The translations under genes were made by a program, and so were the position numbers. Source: Vibrio orientalis CIP 102891 = ATCC 33934 (lineage in GTDB: Bacteria; Pseudomonadota; Gammaproteobacteria; Enterobacterales; Vibrionaceae). Taken from it: a DNA stretch of 64,000 bases. The notes under the pieces are model-generated. The model was given only the letters and a program-made list of their open reading frames with translations, ran no database searches and had not been told where the DNA came from. The stretch spans positions 1,515,960 through 1,579,959 of the forward strand of contig NZ_ACZV01000004.1 of the NCBI RefSeq assembly GCF_000176235.1. Direction: 5' to 3'. Shown in pieces: positions 42,605 through 52,423 of the stretch (position 1 is the first letter of the stretch; each line of letters begins with the position of its first letter).

Positions 42605-42928
42605 CTATTTCTCAAGCATCCCTAACTTATCAGGCACGCCGTTCCACTTTTCAGCTTCATCCATCGCAGGCTTCACTTCAGTTTGGACTGGCCACAGTTC
42701 AGCTAACTCGGCATTTAGCTCAATGAAGAGGGTTTGATCATCAGGCACTTCATCTTCTTGGAAGATAGCATGAGCATCACATTCATCAACACACAGACCA
42801 CAATCGATACACTCGATTGGGTTGATGACCATAAAGTTTGGTCCTTCATGGAATGCATCTGCCGGACATACAGAGACACAGTCAGTGTATTTACATTGGA
42901 TACAGTTATCGGTTACGACAAACGCCAT
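42605..42928 (-). CDS. fdxA: Seven-iron ferredoxin FdxA
   Basis: 107 aa, the usual length. The first cluster region [18 protein letters not shown] has the spacing for a 3Fe-4S plus 4Fe-4S ferredoxin, and the second is [17 protein letters not shown]. The family's long C-terminal extension ([13 protein letters not shown]) is present. Cytosolic low-potential electron carrier; the redox partner is not evident. Single gene. Confidence 0.93.
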   Translation of the reverse strand: MAFVVTDNCIQCKYTDCVSVCPADAFHEGPNFMVINPIECIDCGLCVDECDAHAIFQEDEVPDDQTLFIELNAELAELWPVQTEVKPAMDEAEKWNGVPDKLGMLEK

Positions 42929-43150
42929 GATGAATGCTCTTAAGTTTAAGGCCAGTTGACCTAGTGAATTTGAAGATAGGGGATAATACTCATCCCAAGC
43001 TAAAATTCAATATCCTAAATCAGGAATGTTATTTTCTAGCTATGAATTAGTATGACAGACAATCCAATTTCTCGTAAAATGCGCGCCATTGTGAGCTGAC
43101 CGTTCGTCAAACGGTTTTGGCTAAGACACCTAATACAACGAGACATCGAC

Positions 43151-44767
43151 ATGATACGTTTAAATGAAATCAAGCTTCCTCTTGATCATGAGGAAGAGGC
43201 ACTAATCGCTGCCATCACCAAGAAACTTGGCATCTCTGAAGACCAAGTTATCTCTTACAACATATTTAAACGTGGCTACGATGCTCGTAAAAAGAGCAAT
43301 ATCCTACTTATCTACACTCTGGACGTGATCGTTGAAAACGAAGCAGCACTACTAGAGCAGTTTGTTAGCGACCCGCACGTAAAAGAGACTCCAGACATGG
43401 AGTATAAGTTCGTTGCAAAAGCACCTGAGAACCTAACAGAGCGCCCAGTCGTTATCGGCTTTGGTCCTTGTGGCCTGTTTGCTGCGTTGATTCTTGCACA
43501 AAGCGGTTTCAAACCTATCGTGGTTGAGCGTGGTAAAGAAGTGCGTGAGCGTACGAAAGATACTTTTGGCTTCTGGCGTAAGCGCACGTTGAACACCGAA
43601 TCAAACGTACAGTTTGGTGAGGGCGGTGCAGGCACGTTCTCAGACGGTAAGCTGTACAGCCAAGTGAAAGATCCAAACTTCTATGGCCGTAAAGTGACGA
43701 CTGAATTCGTTGCAGCTGGCGCGCCAGAAGAGATTCTATACGTAAGTAAGCCGCACATTGGTACGTTTAAACTGGTTACCATGATCGAGAAAATGCGTGC
43801 GAAAATCATCGAACTAGGTGGTGAAATTCGTTTTAGTACTCGCGTTGATGATATCCATATGGATGGTGAACAGATCACGGGCTTAACGCTCTCAAACGGC
43901 GAAGAGATCAAATCTCGCTATGTGGTACTAGCGGTTGGTCACAGTGCACGTGATACGTTTGAGATGCTAAATGAGCGCGGTGTTTACATGGAAGCGAAGC
44001 CATTCTCGGTTGGTTTCCGTATCGAACACAAGCAGTCAATGATTGACGAAGCGCGTTTTGGCAAAAATGCGGGTAACCCAATCCTTGGTGCCGCTGACTA
44101 CAAACTGGTTCACCATTGTAAGAATGGTCGCACGGTTTACAGCTTCTGTATGTGTCCTGGTGGTACTGTGGTTGCTGCCACGTCTGAAGAAGGCCGCGTA
44201 GTAACTAATGGTATGAGCCAGTACTCTCGCTCAGAGCGTAACGCAAACAGTGCAATCGTAGTGGGTATCGACCCAGAACGTGATTACCCAGGTGACCCTC
44301 TAGCGGGTATTCGTTTCCAACGTGAACTAGAGTCAGGCGCTTATGTTCTTGGCGGTGAAAACTACGATGCGCCAGCACAGAAGATTGGTGACTTCCTAAA
44401 AGGTCGCGATCCAAGTGCGATTGGTGATGTTCAGCCATCATTTACGCCGGGGATCCACCTAACAGACATTTCGAAAGCGCTTCCAGATTTTGCAATTGAA
44501 GCGATTCGTGAAGCGATTCCAGCATTCGATAAGAAGATTAAAGGCTTTGCATCGGAAGATGGTCTACTGACAGGTGTAGAAACTCGTACCTCTTCACCTG
44601 TGTGTATTAAGCGTGGTAAAGACTTCCAGAGTATTAACCTAAAAGGCTTCTTCCCAGCAGGTGAAGGCGCAGGTTACGCAGGCGGTATTTTATCTGCTGG
44701 TATCGATGGCATTAAAGTTGCGGAAGCACTAGCAAAAGCGATGGTTGCTGATCTAGACAACGCATAA
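43151..44767 (+). CDS. FAD-dependent oxidoreductase (GidA/Trx-reductase-like, uncharacterised)
   Basis: 538 aa. A ~90-residue N-terminal domain precedes the FAD-binding VVIGFGPCGLFAALILAQSG (residues ~98-117) and VVERGKEVRER. Later motifs are FGEGGAGTFSDGKLYSQ, YVVLAVGHSARDTFEML, YSFCMCPGGTVVAA, and the C-terminal FFPAGEGAGYAGGILSAGIDG. This is the widespread uncharacterised NAD(P)/FAD dehydrogenase group. The conserved CMCPGG Cys pair suggests redox chemistry. Divergent from fdxA, so ferredoxin could be a partner, but that is only positional. Confidence 0.85.
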   Translation: MIRLNEIKLPLDHEEEALIAAITKKLGISEDQVISYNIFKRGYDARKKSNILLIYTLDVIVENEAALLEQFVSDPHVKETPDMEYKFVAKAPENLTERPVVIGFGPCGLFAALILAQSGFKPIVVERGKEVRERTKDTFGFWRKRTLNTESNVQFGEGGAGTFSDGKLYSQVKDPNFYGRKVTTEFVAAGAPEEILYVSKPHIGTFKLVTMIEKMRAKIIELGGEIRFSTRVDDIHMDGEQITGLTLSNGEEIKSRYVVLAVGHSARDTFEMLNERGVYMEAKPFSVGFRIEHKQSMIDEARFGKNAGNPILGAADYKLVHHCKNGRTVYSFCMCPGGTVVAATSEEGRVVTNGMSQYSRSERNANSAIVVGIDPERDYPGDPLAGIRFQRELESGAYVLGGENYDAPAQKIGDFLKGRDPSAIGDVQPSFTPGIHLTDISKALPDFAIEAIREAIPAFDKKIKGFASEDGLLTGVETRTSSPVCIKRGKDFQSINLKGFFPAGEGAGYAGGILSAGIDGIKVAEALAKAMVADLDNA

Positions 44768-44789
44768 TGCATCCATCCATTCATTGGTT

Positions 44790-44823
44790 AAGCCCGTTAG
44801 TAAAAAGCTAGCGGGCTTTTTTT
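44790..44823. terminator. Terminator after the FAD oxidoreductase gene
   Basis: AAGCCCGTTAG / CTAGCGGGCTT stem with one G-T pair, then T8. Confidence 0.88.
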
Positions 44824-44826
44824 TGG

Positions 44827-45165
44827 CTATTCGAAAGTCCAAGTAAAGCCGGTTGAGTAGCTTCCATCTGGGCTTGAGTGGAAGTAGCTCTCAGCCTTGC
44901 TAGTACCATAGTCGATCACGTGACAGTCCGTGGTGCGTTGACCGCTGTTTAAACCTTTATCGACAAATGCTTGACGAGCAATACCATCACAGTCACTACC
45001 GTTAAATTGATGCTGCTGCGGTGTCGTTTGCTGTGTATACGATGTGCTTAAAGAGTCGCTTAATCCTGGCTTACCCTCAAGATCATCAAGAGATAACCCT
45101 GCTGCAGAAACGCTACAGGAAAGTAAAATCAATAGTGCGCTAGGGACGGTATATCTGTTCAACAT
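44827..45165 (-). CDS. Small exported protein of unknown function
   Basis: 112 aa with a signal peptide (LLILLSCSVSAAG, cleavage after SAA, about residue 22). Mature part is Gln/Ser/Thr rich with two Cys (SDCDGIARQAF, TDCHVIDYG) that could form a disulfide, ending GSYSTGFTWTFE. AGAGGA lies 9 nt before ATG 45165; a longer frame from 45237 would add 24 residues before the signal and is rejected. No family recognised. Confidence 0.65.
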   Translation of the reverse strand: MLNRYTVPSALLILLSCSVSAAGLSLDDLEGKPGLSDSLSTSYTQQTTPQQHQFNGSDCDGIARQAFVDKGLNSGQRTTDCHVIDYGTSKAESYFHSSPDGSYSTGFTWTFE

Positions 45166-45232
45166 AAAAAGCTTCCTCTGATCAATGCTAGCTGGCGAAT
45201 TGATTACTAGCGTAAATCTAAAATAGATTATA

Positions 45233-45273
45233 AACAATAAAAACTTATCGTAAAACGATAAGTTTTTATTGTT
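45233..45273. promoter_or_regulatory. Perfect 18-bp inverted repeat, probable operator
   Basis: Left arm AACAATAAAAACTTATCG, 5-nt spacer TAAAA, right arm CGATAAGTTTTTATTGTT. It lies between divergent genes (exported protein on -, DUF2975/XRE pair on +). The inner dyad TTATCGtaaaaCGATAA is a plausible operator for the XRE regulator encoded at 45868. A terminator is less likely since no + gene ends upstream. Confidence 0.6.
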
Positions 45274-45328
45274 TTTTTATTTGTTGACCACTAACATAGA
45301 GTCAAATTATTAGTTTTCGAGGTTAGAT

Positions 45329-45856
45329 ATGTCGCAGCAATCTATTAGCGGATTTAGTCGTAAATTGCTTATTTTGTTCTGGTTTTCATTTGTTTTTGTT
45401 GCCGCGTTCGATACCATTTTATGGTTTAGTGCGACTTTGTTTGATGCGCAGTGGTTCAACTCAAGCTTTCCTGTAGAGGTCGAATTGCCTCTATCACTAA
45501 CACGTTCATTGGTCGCTTATATTCCAAGTATGTTCTCCGCCTTTTTGACCATGGCCTTGTTGTGGCAGTTAATTGCTTTATTTGGTTTGTACGAGCAAGG
45601 GCACATTTTTGAACAGCAAAATGCTCAGTGCTACAAGAAACTCAGTTATCTATTGATCGCAACACCTTTTATTAGTGCAATCAGTGAATTACTCCTTAGT
45701 TTGGCTTTATCGTACAATGACGGAGCATGGTCTCTCACAGTCAGTGTTGATGACGTAGACATCACTATGATGATCATCGGATTCATTGTCCGCGTTATTG
45801 CTGTCGTAATGGAAAGAGCGGCAGAACTGCAACAAGAGAATGAGCTAACAATTTAA
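45329..45856 (+). CDS. DUF2975 membrane protein
   Basis: 175 aa with four hydrophobic segments (KLLILFWFSFVFVAAF; IPSMFSAFLTMALLWQLIAL; LLIATPFISAISELLLSLAL; ITMMIIGFIVRVIAVVM), ending in ERAAELQQENEL. This layout and the partner XRE gene 11 bp downstream are the usual DUF2975/YozG-type pair found across bacteria. Role unknown; perhaps a membrane sensor that acts through the regulator. GAGG precedes ATG. Confidence 0.82.
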   Translation: MSQQSISGFSRKLLILFWFSFVFVAAFDTILWFSATLFDAQWFNSSFPVEVELPLSLTRSLVAYIPSMFSAFLTMALLWQLIALFGLYEQGHIFEQQNAQCYKKLSYLLIATPFISAISELLLSLALSYNDGAWSLTVSVDDVDITMMIIGFIVRVIAVVMERAAELQQENELTI

Positions 45857-45867
45857 GTGAATGGTGT

Positions 45868-46089
45868 ATGGCAATTGTAATTAATCTTGATGTAATGCTG
45901 GCGAAAAGAAAGATGCGTTCTAATGAATTGGCCAAATTGGTCGGGATTACGGAACAAAACTTATCTGTGCTTAAGAATGGTCGCGCAAAAGCGGTCAAGT
46001 TGGTGACGCTAGAAGCGATATGCAAGCATTTAGATTGCCAACCTGGAGACATTCTCGAATATGCCCCGAGTGAAACTGAACCTCAGTAG
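45868..46089 (+). CDS. XRE-family regulator (Cro/CI type, YozG-like)
   Basis: 73 aa, essentially a single helix-turn-helix: MLAKRKMRSNELAKLVGITE, QNLSVLKNGRAKAVKLVTLE, ICKHLDCQPGDILEY. The L-x-C-Q-P-G-D-I-L-E-Y end is typical of HTH_26 regulators paired with DUF2975 proteins. It probably binds the palindrome at 45233-45273 and controls its own operon. Stretch 46090-46294 after it shows no feature. Confidence 0.85.
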   Translation: MAIVINLDVMLAKRKMRSNELAKLVGITEQNLSVLKNGRAKAVKLVTLEAICKHLDCQPGDILEYAPSETEPQ

Positions 46090-46294
46090 GTTTTACGACC
46101 CTTATAAAGGCAGTTCACCGTCGAGCAGATGTGCTGCTTAGTGAGTGATACGGTATGGCGTTAGCTGATTAGGACTAATTGCCATACCATACTTATTTAC
46201 TACAAATCCTCTCCTAATCTCCTTTTCAAGGTCTACACTCAGTATTGTTCGTCTTGCGATTTTCCAACCGAATCTGACCTTTCAAGGAGGAACA

Positions 46295-47089
46295 ATGGCC
46301 TCTCAGAATATTCAACATTTCTTCCATCCCAGCTCTGGGACAATTAGCTATGTTGTCGCTGATAGCGATACCAATGAAGCGATTATTATTGATCCTGTCG
46401 CCGACTATGATCCTGATTTAGATAAAATAAGTTACGAATCTGCGCATGAGATTATCTCGCACATCAAAGCTAACCAGTTACATATCGTCGCTATTTTAGA
46501 AACCCACATTCATGCCGACCATCTGTCTGGTTCTTTCTACCTCAGCCAGTATCTTGAAGCACCGATTTACGTCTCTGAAGGAGTGAAAGAAGTCTACGCA
46601 CAATGGAAAGGCGATCTTTGTCTTAGCGAGCTTTACCACTTCGAACACTTCTTGTTAGAGAACGAAGAAATGGACTTCGGTAACTCCCATTTAGAAGTGA
46701 TGAGTACCCCGGGTCATACGCCTTCCGATTTAACCTTTAAAATTGGCGATGCGTTGTTTGTCGGCGATTCTCTGTTTTATCACGGAACGGGGCGAGCTGA
46801 TTTTCCTGGAGGCAGTGCTGAGAAGATGTTTGAGTCAATTCGAAAACTCTATGAGCTAAAAGACAGCACTGACGTTTATCTTTGCCACAACTACCCAGAT
46901 AAGGTTGCAAACCTTCATTACAAAACCACGATCGGCGAAGAAAAGCACGATAACGTTATGCTAGATGAGCTGACCACTTGCGCACAATTTGTCGAAACAA
47001 GAGAAGGCCGAGATGGTCAGCTTCCGCCGCCAAAACTGCTTAAGCCAGCGTTAGAGTTTAACCTTACCGCGTGTCATTCACCGCAATAG
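46295..47089 (+). CDS. MBL-fold hydrolase, persulfide-dioxygenase-like
   Basis: 264 aa. Metallo-beta-lactamase site ETHIHADHLSG, a later STPGHTPSD, then LFVGDSLFYHGTGRADFPGGS, and LCHNY with the last metal His. The GRADFPGG string and single-iron ligand pattern are those of ETHE1-type persulfide dioxygenases and the Blh sulfur-detoxification proteins. There is no rhodanese fusion. Strong AAGGAGGAACA site. Single gene ending in a terminator. Confidence 0.82.
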   Translation: MASQNIQHFFHPSSGTISYVVADSDTNEAIIIDPVADYDPDLDKISYESAHEIISHIKANQLHIVAILETHIHADHLSGSFYLSQYLEAPIYVSEGVKEVYAQWKGDLCLSELYHFEHFLLENEEMDFGNSHLEVMSTPGHTPSDLTFKIGDALFVGDSLFYHGTGRADFPGGSAEKMFESIRKLYELKDSTDVYLCHNYPDKVANLHYKTTIGEEKHDNVMLDELTTCAQFVETREGRDGQLPPPKLLKPALEFNLTACHSPQ

Positions 47090-47111
47090 TTTACTCATTC
47101 GAACATAGATT

Positions 47112-47148
47112 TGCCCCAGCTGAATTCGTTCATTCTGGGGCATTTTTT
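47112..47148 (+). terminator. Terminator of the MBL-fold gene
   Basis: TGCCCCAG (47112-47119) / CTGGGGCA (47135-47142) followed by T6. Confidence 0.9.
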
Positions 47149-47214
47149 GTTGCTGCGTTATTCGCTGTGGATGTGAATAATTGTCCTTTCTATTGCTATG
47201 GCCTTTCAGTTGGT

Positions 47215-47540
47215 CTGGGTGTTTAGAGCGGTTTAACTAGAAAAATGTTTCGCCTTCTAAATATTTATTTACAGATGGTTTTGAGGTGGGTTTTGGAGGG
47301 GAGATTTGAGTGGTTTGTTGGCTCGTTTGATGTTTGGTTTTATTGCTGGTGTTTGGTTTAAATTGTTGATTTTCATGGTATAAATTGTGGTTGCTGTTAG
47401 GGGTTAAACTTGATTTTTGTATGGTTAATGGTCAATTTTAAAGAAATTTAAATTATTAGTGTTAGTGGTTGTTTTGGTGTGTTTTGATCATATTTATAGA
47501 TAAATAATTTGAGATCGAAAGGGTTTTGAGGCATTTTATA
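47215..47540 (+). other. C-poor, G/T-rich leader region upstream of betI
   Basis: By hand count, 47281-47520 has 9 C and 66 G in 240 bases on the + strand, about 7:1. No ORF, hairpin or repeat explains it. It fills the long gap between the MBL terminator and the betI operator. Confidence 0.7.
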
Positions 47541-47544
47541 TTTA

Positions 47545-47558
47545 ATTGAACGTTCAAT
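47545..47558. promoter_or_regulatory. betI: BetI operator
   Basis: Perfect 14-bp palindrome ATTGAACGTTCAAT, 22 bp before the betI start. It matches the known BetI half-site TTGAACG arrangement, so choline should relieve repression here. Confidence 0.85.
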
Positions 47559-47579
47559 AAAAAAAGAAAGGGACTCAAA

Positions 47580-48176
47580 ATGCCGAAGGTTGGCATGCCA
47601 GAAATTAGGAAACCTCAGCTCGTTAAAGCGACGATGGCTGTGATTGATCGTGTCGGTTTACATGCAGCCAGCATTGCTTTGATTAGCAAAGAAGCGGGTG
47701 TCTCTACAGGGATCATTAATCACTATTTTGGTGGTAAGCACGGTTTGCTTGAAGAAACGATGCGAGAGATTTTACGTCAACACTCTGCGACCATTATGGA
47801 CAGTCTTGCACGATTGCCCAAAGAGGCCTATCAGCAACGTATTATTGCGATTGTTGATGGAAACTTTGTTGGGTACCAAGCAGAAAACCAAGTGACAAAA
47901 ACGTGGTTGGCATTCTGGTCATATTCTATGCATGAGCCTCAGCTTAAGCGTTTGCAACGAGTCAATGAGAAGCGCCTGCTCTCCCACCTTAAAATTGAAC
48001 TTAAAGCCCTTTTGGGGGACGACCAAGCTGAAGTAGTTGCACATGGTATCGCTGCTCTAATCGATGGTATCTGGCTGCGTGGGACGCTCAACCCACAAGG
48101 TATTGATGCCGATAAAGCGCGTTTTATCATCAACGATTATCTCGACAAGCAACTTACTTTTTACTCAAAAAAATAA
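47580..48176 (+). CDS. betI: Choline-responsive TetR repressor BetI
   Basis: 198 aa. N-terminal TetR helix-turn-helix ([40 protein letters not shown]). The C-terminal domain has [20 protein letters not shown], typical of BetI and rich in aromatic residues for quaternary amine binding. Represses its own operon through the palindrome at 47545. First gene of betIBA-proXWV; AAGGG precedes ATG. Vibrio bet operons are also known to respond to osmolarity and to quorum-sensing regulators. Confidence 0.93.
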   Translation: MPKVGMPEIRKPQLVKATMAVIDRVGLHAASIALISKEAGVSTGIINHYFGGKHGLLEETMREILRQHSATIMDSLARLPKEAYQQRIIAIVDGNFVGYQAENQVTKTWLAFWSYSMHEPQLKRLQRVNEKRLLSHLKIELKALLGDDQAEVVAHGIAALIDGIWLRGTLNPQGIDADKARFIINDYLDKQLTFYSKK

Positions 48177-48195
48177 CGAAAAGTCAGACTTTCAA

Positions 48196-49656
48196 ATGGA
48201 AATGAAAAACCTTTATATCGATGGCAAAGCGCAACCAGCAACGTCTGGTGAAAGCTTTGTGACCTATAACCCTGCAACGGGTGAACCGCTTGCAGAAGTC
48301 GCTCAAGCAAGCCAAAGCGACCTAGAGTTGGCAATTGAATCGGCTAAAAAAGGCTTTGCCGTATGGTCAGCCATGAGCCCAACTGAACGTAGCCGAATTT
48401 TGCTTAAAGCGGTGGCGATTCTTCGTCAGCGTAACGATGATCTGGCGGCACTTGAAGTGGCCGATACGGGCAAACCGCTGCAAGAAGCGATTGAAGTGGA
48501 TATTGCGACTGGCGCTGACGTTATCGAGTATTTCGCAGGTCTTGCTCCTGCCCTGCAAGGTGAGCAGCAGCCGTTAAGTGAAAACCAGTTTTTCTATACT
48601 CGCCGCGAACCGTTAGGCATTTGTGCTGGAATTGGTGCATGGAATTACCCAATTCAAATTGCGATGTGGAAATCAGCACCAGCACTGGCGGCAGGCAACG
48701 TAATGATCTTTAAGCCTTCAGAAGAGACGCCATTAACCGCACTTAAGTTGGCTGAAATCTTTACCGAGGCTGGCTTACCTGACGGTGTGTTCAACGTGGT
48801 TCAAGGTGATCACCGTGTTGGACAAATGCTCACCGCGCATCCTGATATCGCAAAAGTCTCGTTTACTGGTGAATCTGGTACCGGCAAGTTGGTGATGGCC
48901 GATAGTGCAAAAACATTGAAGCAGGTGACGATGGAGCTTGGCGGTAAATCCCCAATGATTGTATTCGAAGACGCCAAGCTTGATGACGCAGTTTCAGCAG
49001 CCATGGTTGCGAACTTCTACACCCAAGGCGAAGTCTGCACCAATGGTACACGCGTGTTTGTTCATGAATCCCTCTACCCGCAGTTTATTGAACAGTTAAA
49101 AGTTCGAACTGAAAAGTTGATCGTTGGCGATCCGACGGATATGCAAACTCAAATCGGCGCACTGATCTCTAAAGAGCATTTAGGTAAGGTGCTAGCGGCA
49201 ATCGAAAGCGCGAAACAGAGCGGAGCCACTCTGCTGACTGGCGGTTATCAAGTGACTGACAATGGCCTTGCGACGGGCAACTTTGTCGCTCCAACGGTAT
49301 TTGTCGATTGTGATGACAACATGGCTCATGTTCAACAAGAGATCTTTGGTCCGGTTATGTCAGTGCTGACATTTAGCGATGAGCAAGATGTGATCGCTCG
49401 TGCCAACAATACCGATTATGGCCTAGCGGCGGGTATCTTTACCCAAAACCTAGCACGAGCTCATCGCGTGATACACCAGATGCAAGCAGGGATATGTTGG
49501 GTTAACACTTGGGGTGATTCGCCTGCAGAAATGCCGGTTGGTGGTTATAAGCATTCGGGGATTGGCCGAGAAAATGGTCCAGAAACTCTGCGCCATTACA
49601 CCCAGACTAAAAGCGTGTTGATTGAGCTTGGCGACTACGCCAGCCCTTACGCCTAA
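48196..49656 (+). CDS. betB: Betaine aldehyde dehydrogenase
   Basis: 486 aa, near the usual 490. Oxidises betaine aldehyde to glycine betaine with NAD(P)+. Visible are the nucleotide-binding [34 protein letters not shown], the general-base Glu in MELGGKSP, and the catalytic Cys in [12 protein letters not shown]. The frame is open far upstream, overlapping betI, but ATG 48196 gives the family start and lies 19 bp after the betI stop. The ribosome site is weak. Confidence 0.95.
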   Translation: MEMKNLYIDGKAQPATSGESFVTYNPATGEPLAEVAQASQSDLELAIESAKKGFAVWSAMSPTERSRILLKAVAILRQRNDDLAALEVADTGKPLQEAIEVDIATGADVIEYFAGLAPALQGEQQPLSENQFFYTRREPLGICAGIGAWNYPIQIAMWKSAPALAAGNVMIFKPSEETPLTALKLAEIFTEAGLPDGVFNVVQGDHRVGQMLTAHPDIAKVSFTGESGTGKLVMADSAKTLKQVTMELGGKSPMIVFEDAKLDDAVSAAMVANFYTQGEVCTNGTRVFVHESLYPQFIEQLKVRTEKLIVGDPTDMQTQIGALISKEHLGKVLAAIESAKQSGATLLTGGYQVTDNGLATGNFVAPTVFVDCDDNMAHVQQEIFGPVMSVLTFSDEQDVIARANNTDYGLAAGIFTQNLARAHRVIHQMQAGICWVNTWGDSPAEMPVGGYKHSGIGRENGPETLRHYTQTKSVLIELGDYASPYA

Positions 49657-49679
49657 CTTAGATTCTACGGAGAGATAAC

Positions 49680-51371
49680 ATGCAACAACGCTACGATTAT
49701 ATTATCGTCGGCGCGGGTTCGGCCGGCTGTGTTCTGGCGGATCGTCTGACAGAAAGTGGTGAGCACCAAGTGCTGCTACTAGAGGCTGGTGGTACAGACA
49801 AGAGCATTTTTATCCAAATGCCAACGGCACTTTCCTATCCAATGAATACTGAAAAGTACGCGTGGCAATTTGAAACGGTTGAAGAGCAGGGGCTCGATGG
49901 CCGTCAACTGCATTGCCCTCGCGGAAAAGTATTAGGTGGCAGCTCGTCGATCAACGGCATGGTTTATGTTCGTGGTCACGCCTGTGATTTTGACCAATGG
50001 GAAGAGCAGGGGGCCAAGGGTTGGAACTACCAATCTTGTCTACCTTATTTCCGCCGCGCTGAAAGTTGGAGCGGTGGCGAAGATAGCTATCGTGGTGGCA
50101 ACGGTCCTGTAGGGACGTGCGGTGGTAACGATATGCAGCGTAATCCGCTTTACCAAGCCTTCATTGATGCTGGCAAAGAAGCTGGCTATCCAGAAACCAA
50201 AGATTACAACGGTTATCAGCAAGAAGGCTTTGGCCCAATGCATATGACGGTTGATGGTGGCGTTCGGGCATCTACTTCTAACGCCTACTTAAGACGTGCT
50301 TTAAAGCGCAACAACCTAACGTTGATTAAAGGTGTCGTGGCACGAAAAGTGATGATCGAAGGCAACACTGCGGTCGGTGTTGAGTTTGAAAAATCAGGTC
50401 GGGTGACCAAAGCGTTTGCCAAGAAAGAAGTCGTGTCGAGCGCCGGCTCTGTCGGCTCCGTGCAACTGCTTCAGCTATCTGGTATTGGTCCAAAGCAGGT
50501 GCTTGCTGAAGCCGGTGTTGAATTGGTTCATGATTTACCGGGCGTTGGCCAAAACCTGCAAGACCATTTAGAGGTCTACTTCCAGTACCACTGTACTCAA
50601 CCAATCACGCTTAATAGCAAGTTAGGTTTGGTGAGCAAAGGGCTGATTGGTACTGAGTGGATCTTAACTCGTAAGGGGTTAGGGGCGACCAATCACTTCG
50701 AGTCATGCGCCTTTATTCGTTCTCGCAAAGGACTTAAGTGGCCAAATATCCAATATCACTTTCTACCTGCGGCTATGCGTTATGACGGCCAAGCTGCTTT
50801 TGATGGTCATGGTTTCCAGGTTCATGTTGGTCCGAACAAGCCAGAAAGTCGTGGCTCAATAGAGATCACTTCTGCGAATCCAAACGATAAGCCACGCATT
50901 GAATTTAACTACATTTCTACTGAGCAAGACCGTCAAGATTGGCGTGATTGTATCCGTCTTACCCGTGAAATTTTGATGCAGCCAGCGATGGACAATTTCC
51001 GCGGTGAAGAGATTCAACCGGGTGTTAATGTGACGAGCGATGAAGCGATTGACCAATGGGTTAAGGAAAACGTGGAAAGTGCCTACCATCCATCATGTAG
51101 CTGCAAAATGGGCGCAGATGATGACCCAATGGCGGTGCTTGATGAAGCGTGTCGTGTGCGTGGGGTCGCAGGACTTCGTGTGGTGGATTCATCGATTTTC
51201 CCAACTATTCCTAACGGAAACCTCAATGCTCCAACCATCATGGTGGCAGAACGTGCCGCGGACATGATTCTTGGCAAGCCAAGTTTAGAAACCAACGAAC
51301 AACCGGTTTGGATTGCTCCAGATTGGCAACAGAAACAGAGAAATACCGCTCCACGTAGAGAGCAGGGTTAA
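49680..51371 (+). CDS. betA: Choline dehydrogenase
   Basis: 563 aa GMC-family flavoprotein, normal length. Oxidises choline to betaine aldehyde at the inner membrane. FAD-binding [23 protein letters not shown] signatures [19 protein letters not shown] and [14 protein letters not shown], the catalytic His in [13 protein letters not shown], and the C-terminal [25 protein letters not shown] precedes ATG. With BetB it completes choline to betaine conversion for osmoprotection. Confidence 0.95.
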   Translation: MQQRYDYIIVGAGSAGCVLADRLTESGEHQVLLLEAGGTDKSIFIQMPTALSYPMNTEKYAWQFETVEEQGLDGRQLHCPRGKVLGGSSSINGMVYVRGHACDFDQWEEQGAKGWNYQSCLPYFRRAESWSGGEDSYRGGNGPVGTCGGNDMQRNPLYQAFIDAGKEAGYPETKDYNGYQQEGFGPMHMTVDGGVRASTSNAYLRRALKRNNLTLIKGVVARKVMIEGNTAVGVEFEKSGRVTKAFAKKEVVSSAGSVGSVQLLQLSGIGPKQVLAEAGVELVHDLPGVGQNLQDHLEVYFQYHCTQPITLNSKLGLVSKGLIGTEWILTRKGLGATNHFESCAFIRSRKGLKWPNIQYHFLPAAMRYDGQAAFDGHGFQVHVGPNKPESRGSIEITSANPNDKPRIEFNYISTEQDRQDWRDCIRLTREILMQPAMDNFRGEEIQPGVNVTSDEAIDQWVKENVESAYHPSCSCKMGADDDPMAVLDEACRVRGVAGLRVVDSSIFPTIPNGNLNAPTIMVAERAADMILGKPSLETNEQPVWIAPDWQQKQRNTAPRREQG

Positions 51372-51407
51372 CCCCCAAAAGTCAGTAACTATTACAAGGA
51401 AAACACC

Positions 51408-52346
51408 ATGTCTATGATGACAAAAACTCTTTCGACCATCGCCCTAAGTAGCTTAGCGATGAACGCTTATGCCAACCAATGTGAAACTGTACGTTTTGCT
51501 GACGTAGGTTGGACGGATATTACCGCGACTACAGCGGTCACGTCTGAGCTACTAAAAGGCCTTGGCTACAAAACCAAAACAGATTTGCTGTCTGTACCAG
51601 TGACTTACTCGTCAATGGCGAACGGTGATATCGATATCTTCCTTGGCAACTGGATGCCAACTATGGAGGGAGATATCGCTAAATACCGTGAAGCTGGCAG
51701 TGTGGAAACGGTTCGTGCCAACCTTGAAGGGGCAAAATACACACTGGCTGTACCTAAGTATGTTTACGATGCAGGTGTGAAGAGCTTTGCGGATCTGGCT
51801 AAGAATGCCGATAAATTCAAAGATCGCATCTACGGCATTGAGCCGGGTAACGATGGCAACCGTCTAATCCAGTCAATGATCGACAGTGATGCATTTGGTT
51901 TGAAAGACTTCAGCCTAGTTGAGTCAAGTGAAGCTGGCATGGTGTCTCAGGTGTCACGTGCTGTGCGTCGTAATCAATGGATTGTGTACTTAGGTTGGGC
52001 ACCGCACCCAATGAACAGCAACATTGAAATGGCATATCTTGATGGTGGCGACGACTTCTTTGGCCCGAATTACGGTGGTGCGAATGTCTACACCAACGTG
52101 CGTAAAGACTACCTAAATGAGTGTCAAAACGTGGGCAATCTGCTTAAAAACCTAGAGTTTAGTTTGGAAATGGAGAATGAACTGATGGAAGCGATCCTTA
52201 ACCAAAATGTGAAGCCAGCAAAAGCGGCTCAGCAGTGGTTGAAAGCGAACCCTCAACAACTTGAAGCGTGGCTTAACGGTGTGAAGACACTGCAAGGTGA
52301 AGAAGCGCAAGGTGCCGTTACAAGCTACATCAATTCAAAAGCTTAA
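51408..52346 (+). CDS. proX: Choline/betaine-binding periplasmic protein
   Basis: 312 aa with a signal peptide cleaved after AYA (about residue 22). An OpuAC/ChoX-type binding protein: RFADVGWTDITATTAVTSEL, DIFLGNWMPTMEG, and VYLGWAPHPMN supply the Trp residues expected for a cation-binding aromatic box. The binding-protein gene follows choline oxidation genes, so choline is the more likely ligand, with betaine possible. AAGGA at 51396-51400. A hairpin separates it from the permease gene. Confidence 0.88.
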   Translation: MSMMTKTLSTIALSSLAMNAYANQCETVRFADVGWTDITATTAVTSELLKGLGYKTKTDLLSVPVTYSSMANGDIDIFLGNWMPTMEGDIAKYREAGSVETVRANLEGAKYTLAVPKYVYDAGVKSFADLAKNADKFKDRIYGIEPGNDGNRLIQSMIDSDAFGLKDFSLVESSEAGMVSQVSRAVRRNQWIVYLGWAPHPMNSNIEMAYLDGGDDFFGPNYGGANVYTNVRKDYLNECQNVGNLLKNLEFSLEMENELMEAILNQNVKPAKAAQQWLKANPQQLEAWLNGVKTLQGEEAQGAVTSYINSKA

Positions 52347-52359
52347 TTAACGACACTTA

Positions 52360-52385
52360 GGGTGGGCACCTTGCCTGCCCTTTCT
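52360..52385 (+). other. Intercistronic hairpin after proX
   Basis: GGGCA (52364-52368) pairs with TGCCC (52376-52380), then TTTCTC. A weak attenuator or mRNA-stabilising hairpin would raise binding-protein output over the permease. Confidence 0.5.
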
Positions 52386-52423
52386 CACATGCTTAAATAA
52401 TCATTACCACAAAAGGCTGTATT

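Noticed and set aside
45233..45273. The 18-bp palindrome as a terminator
   Set aside because: No + strand gene ends upstream of it within range and it sits between divergent start codons; operator is the better reading.
48064..48195. N-terminal extension of BetB overlapping betI
   Set aside because: The extension is merely the open alternate frame of betI; homologous proteins begin at the position of ATG 48196.
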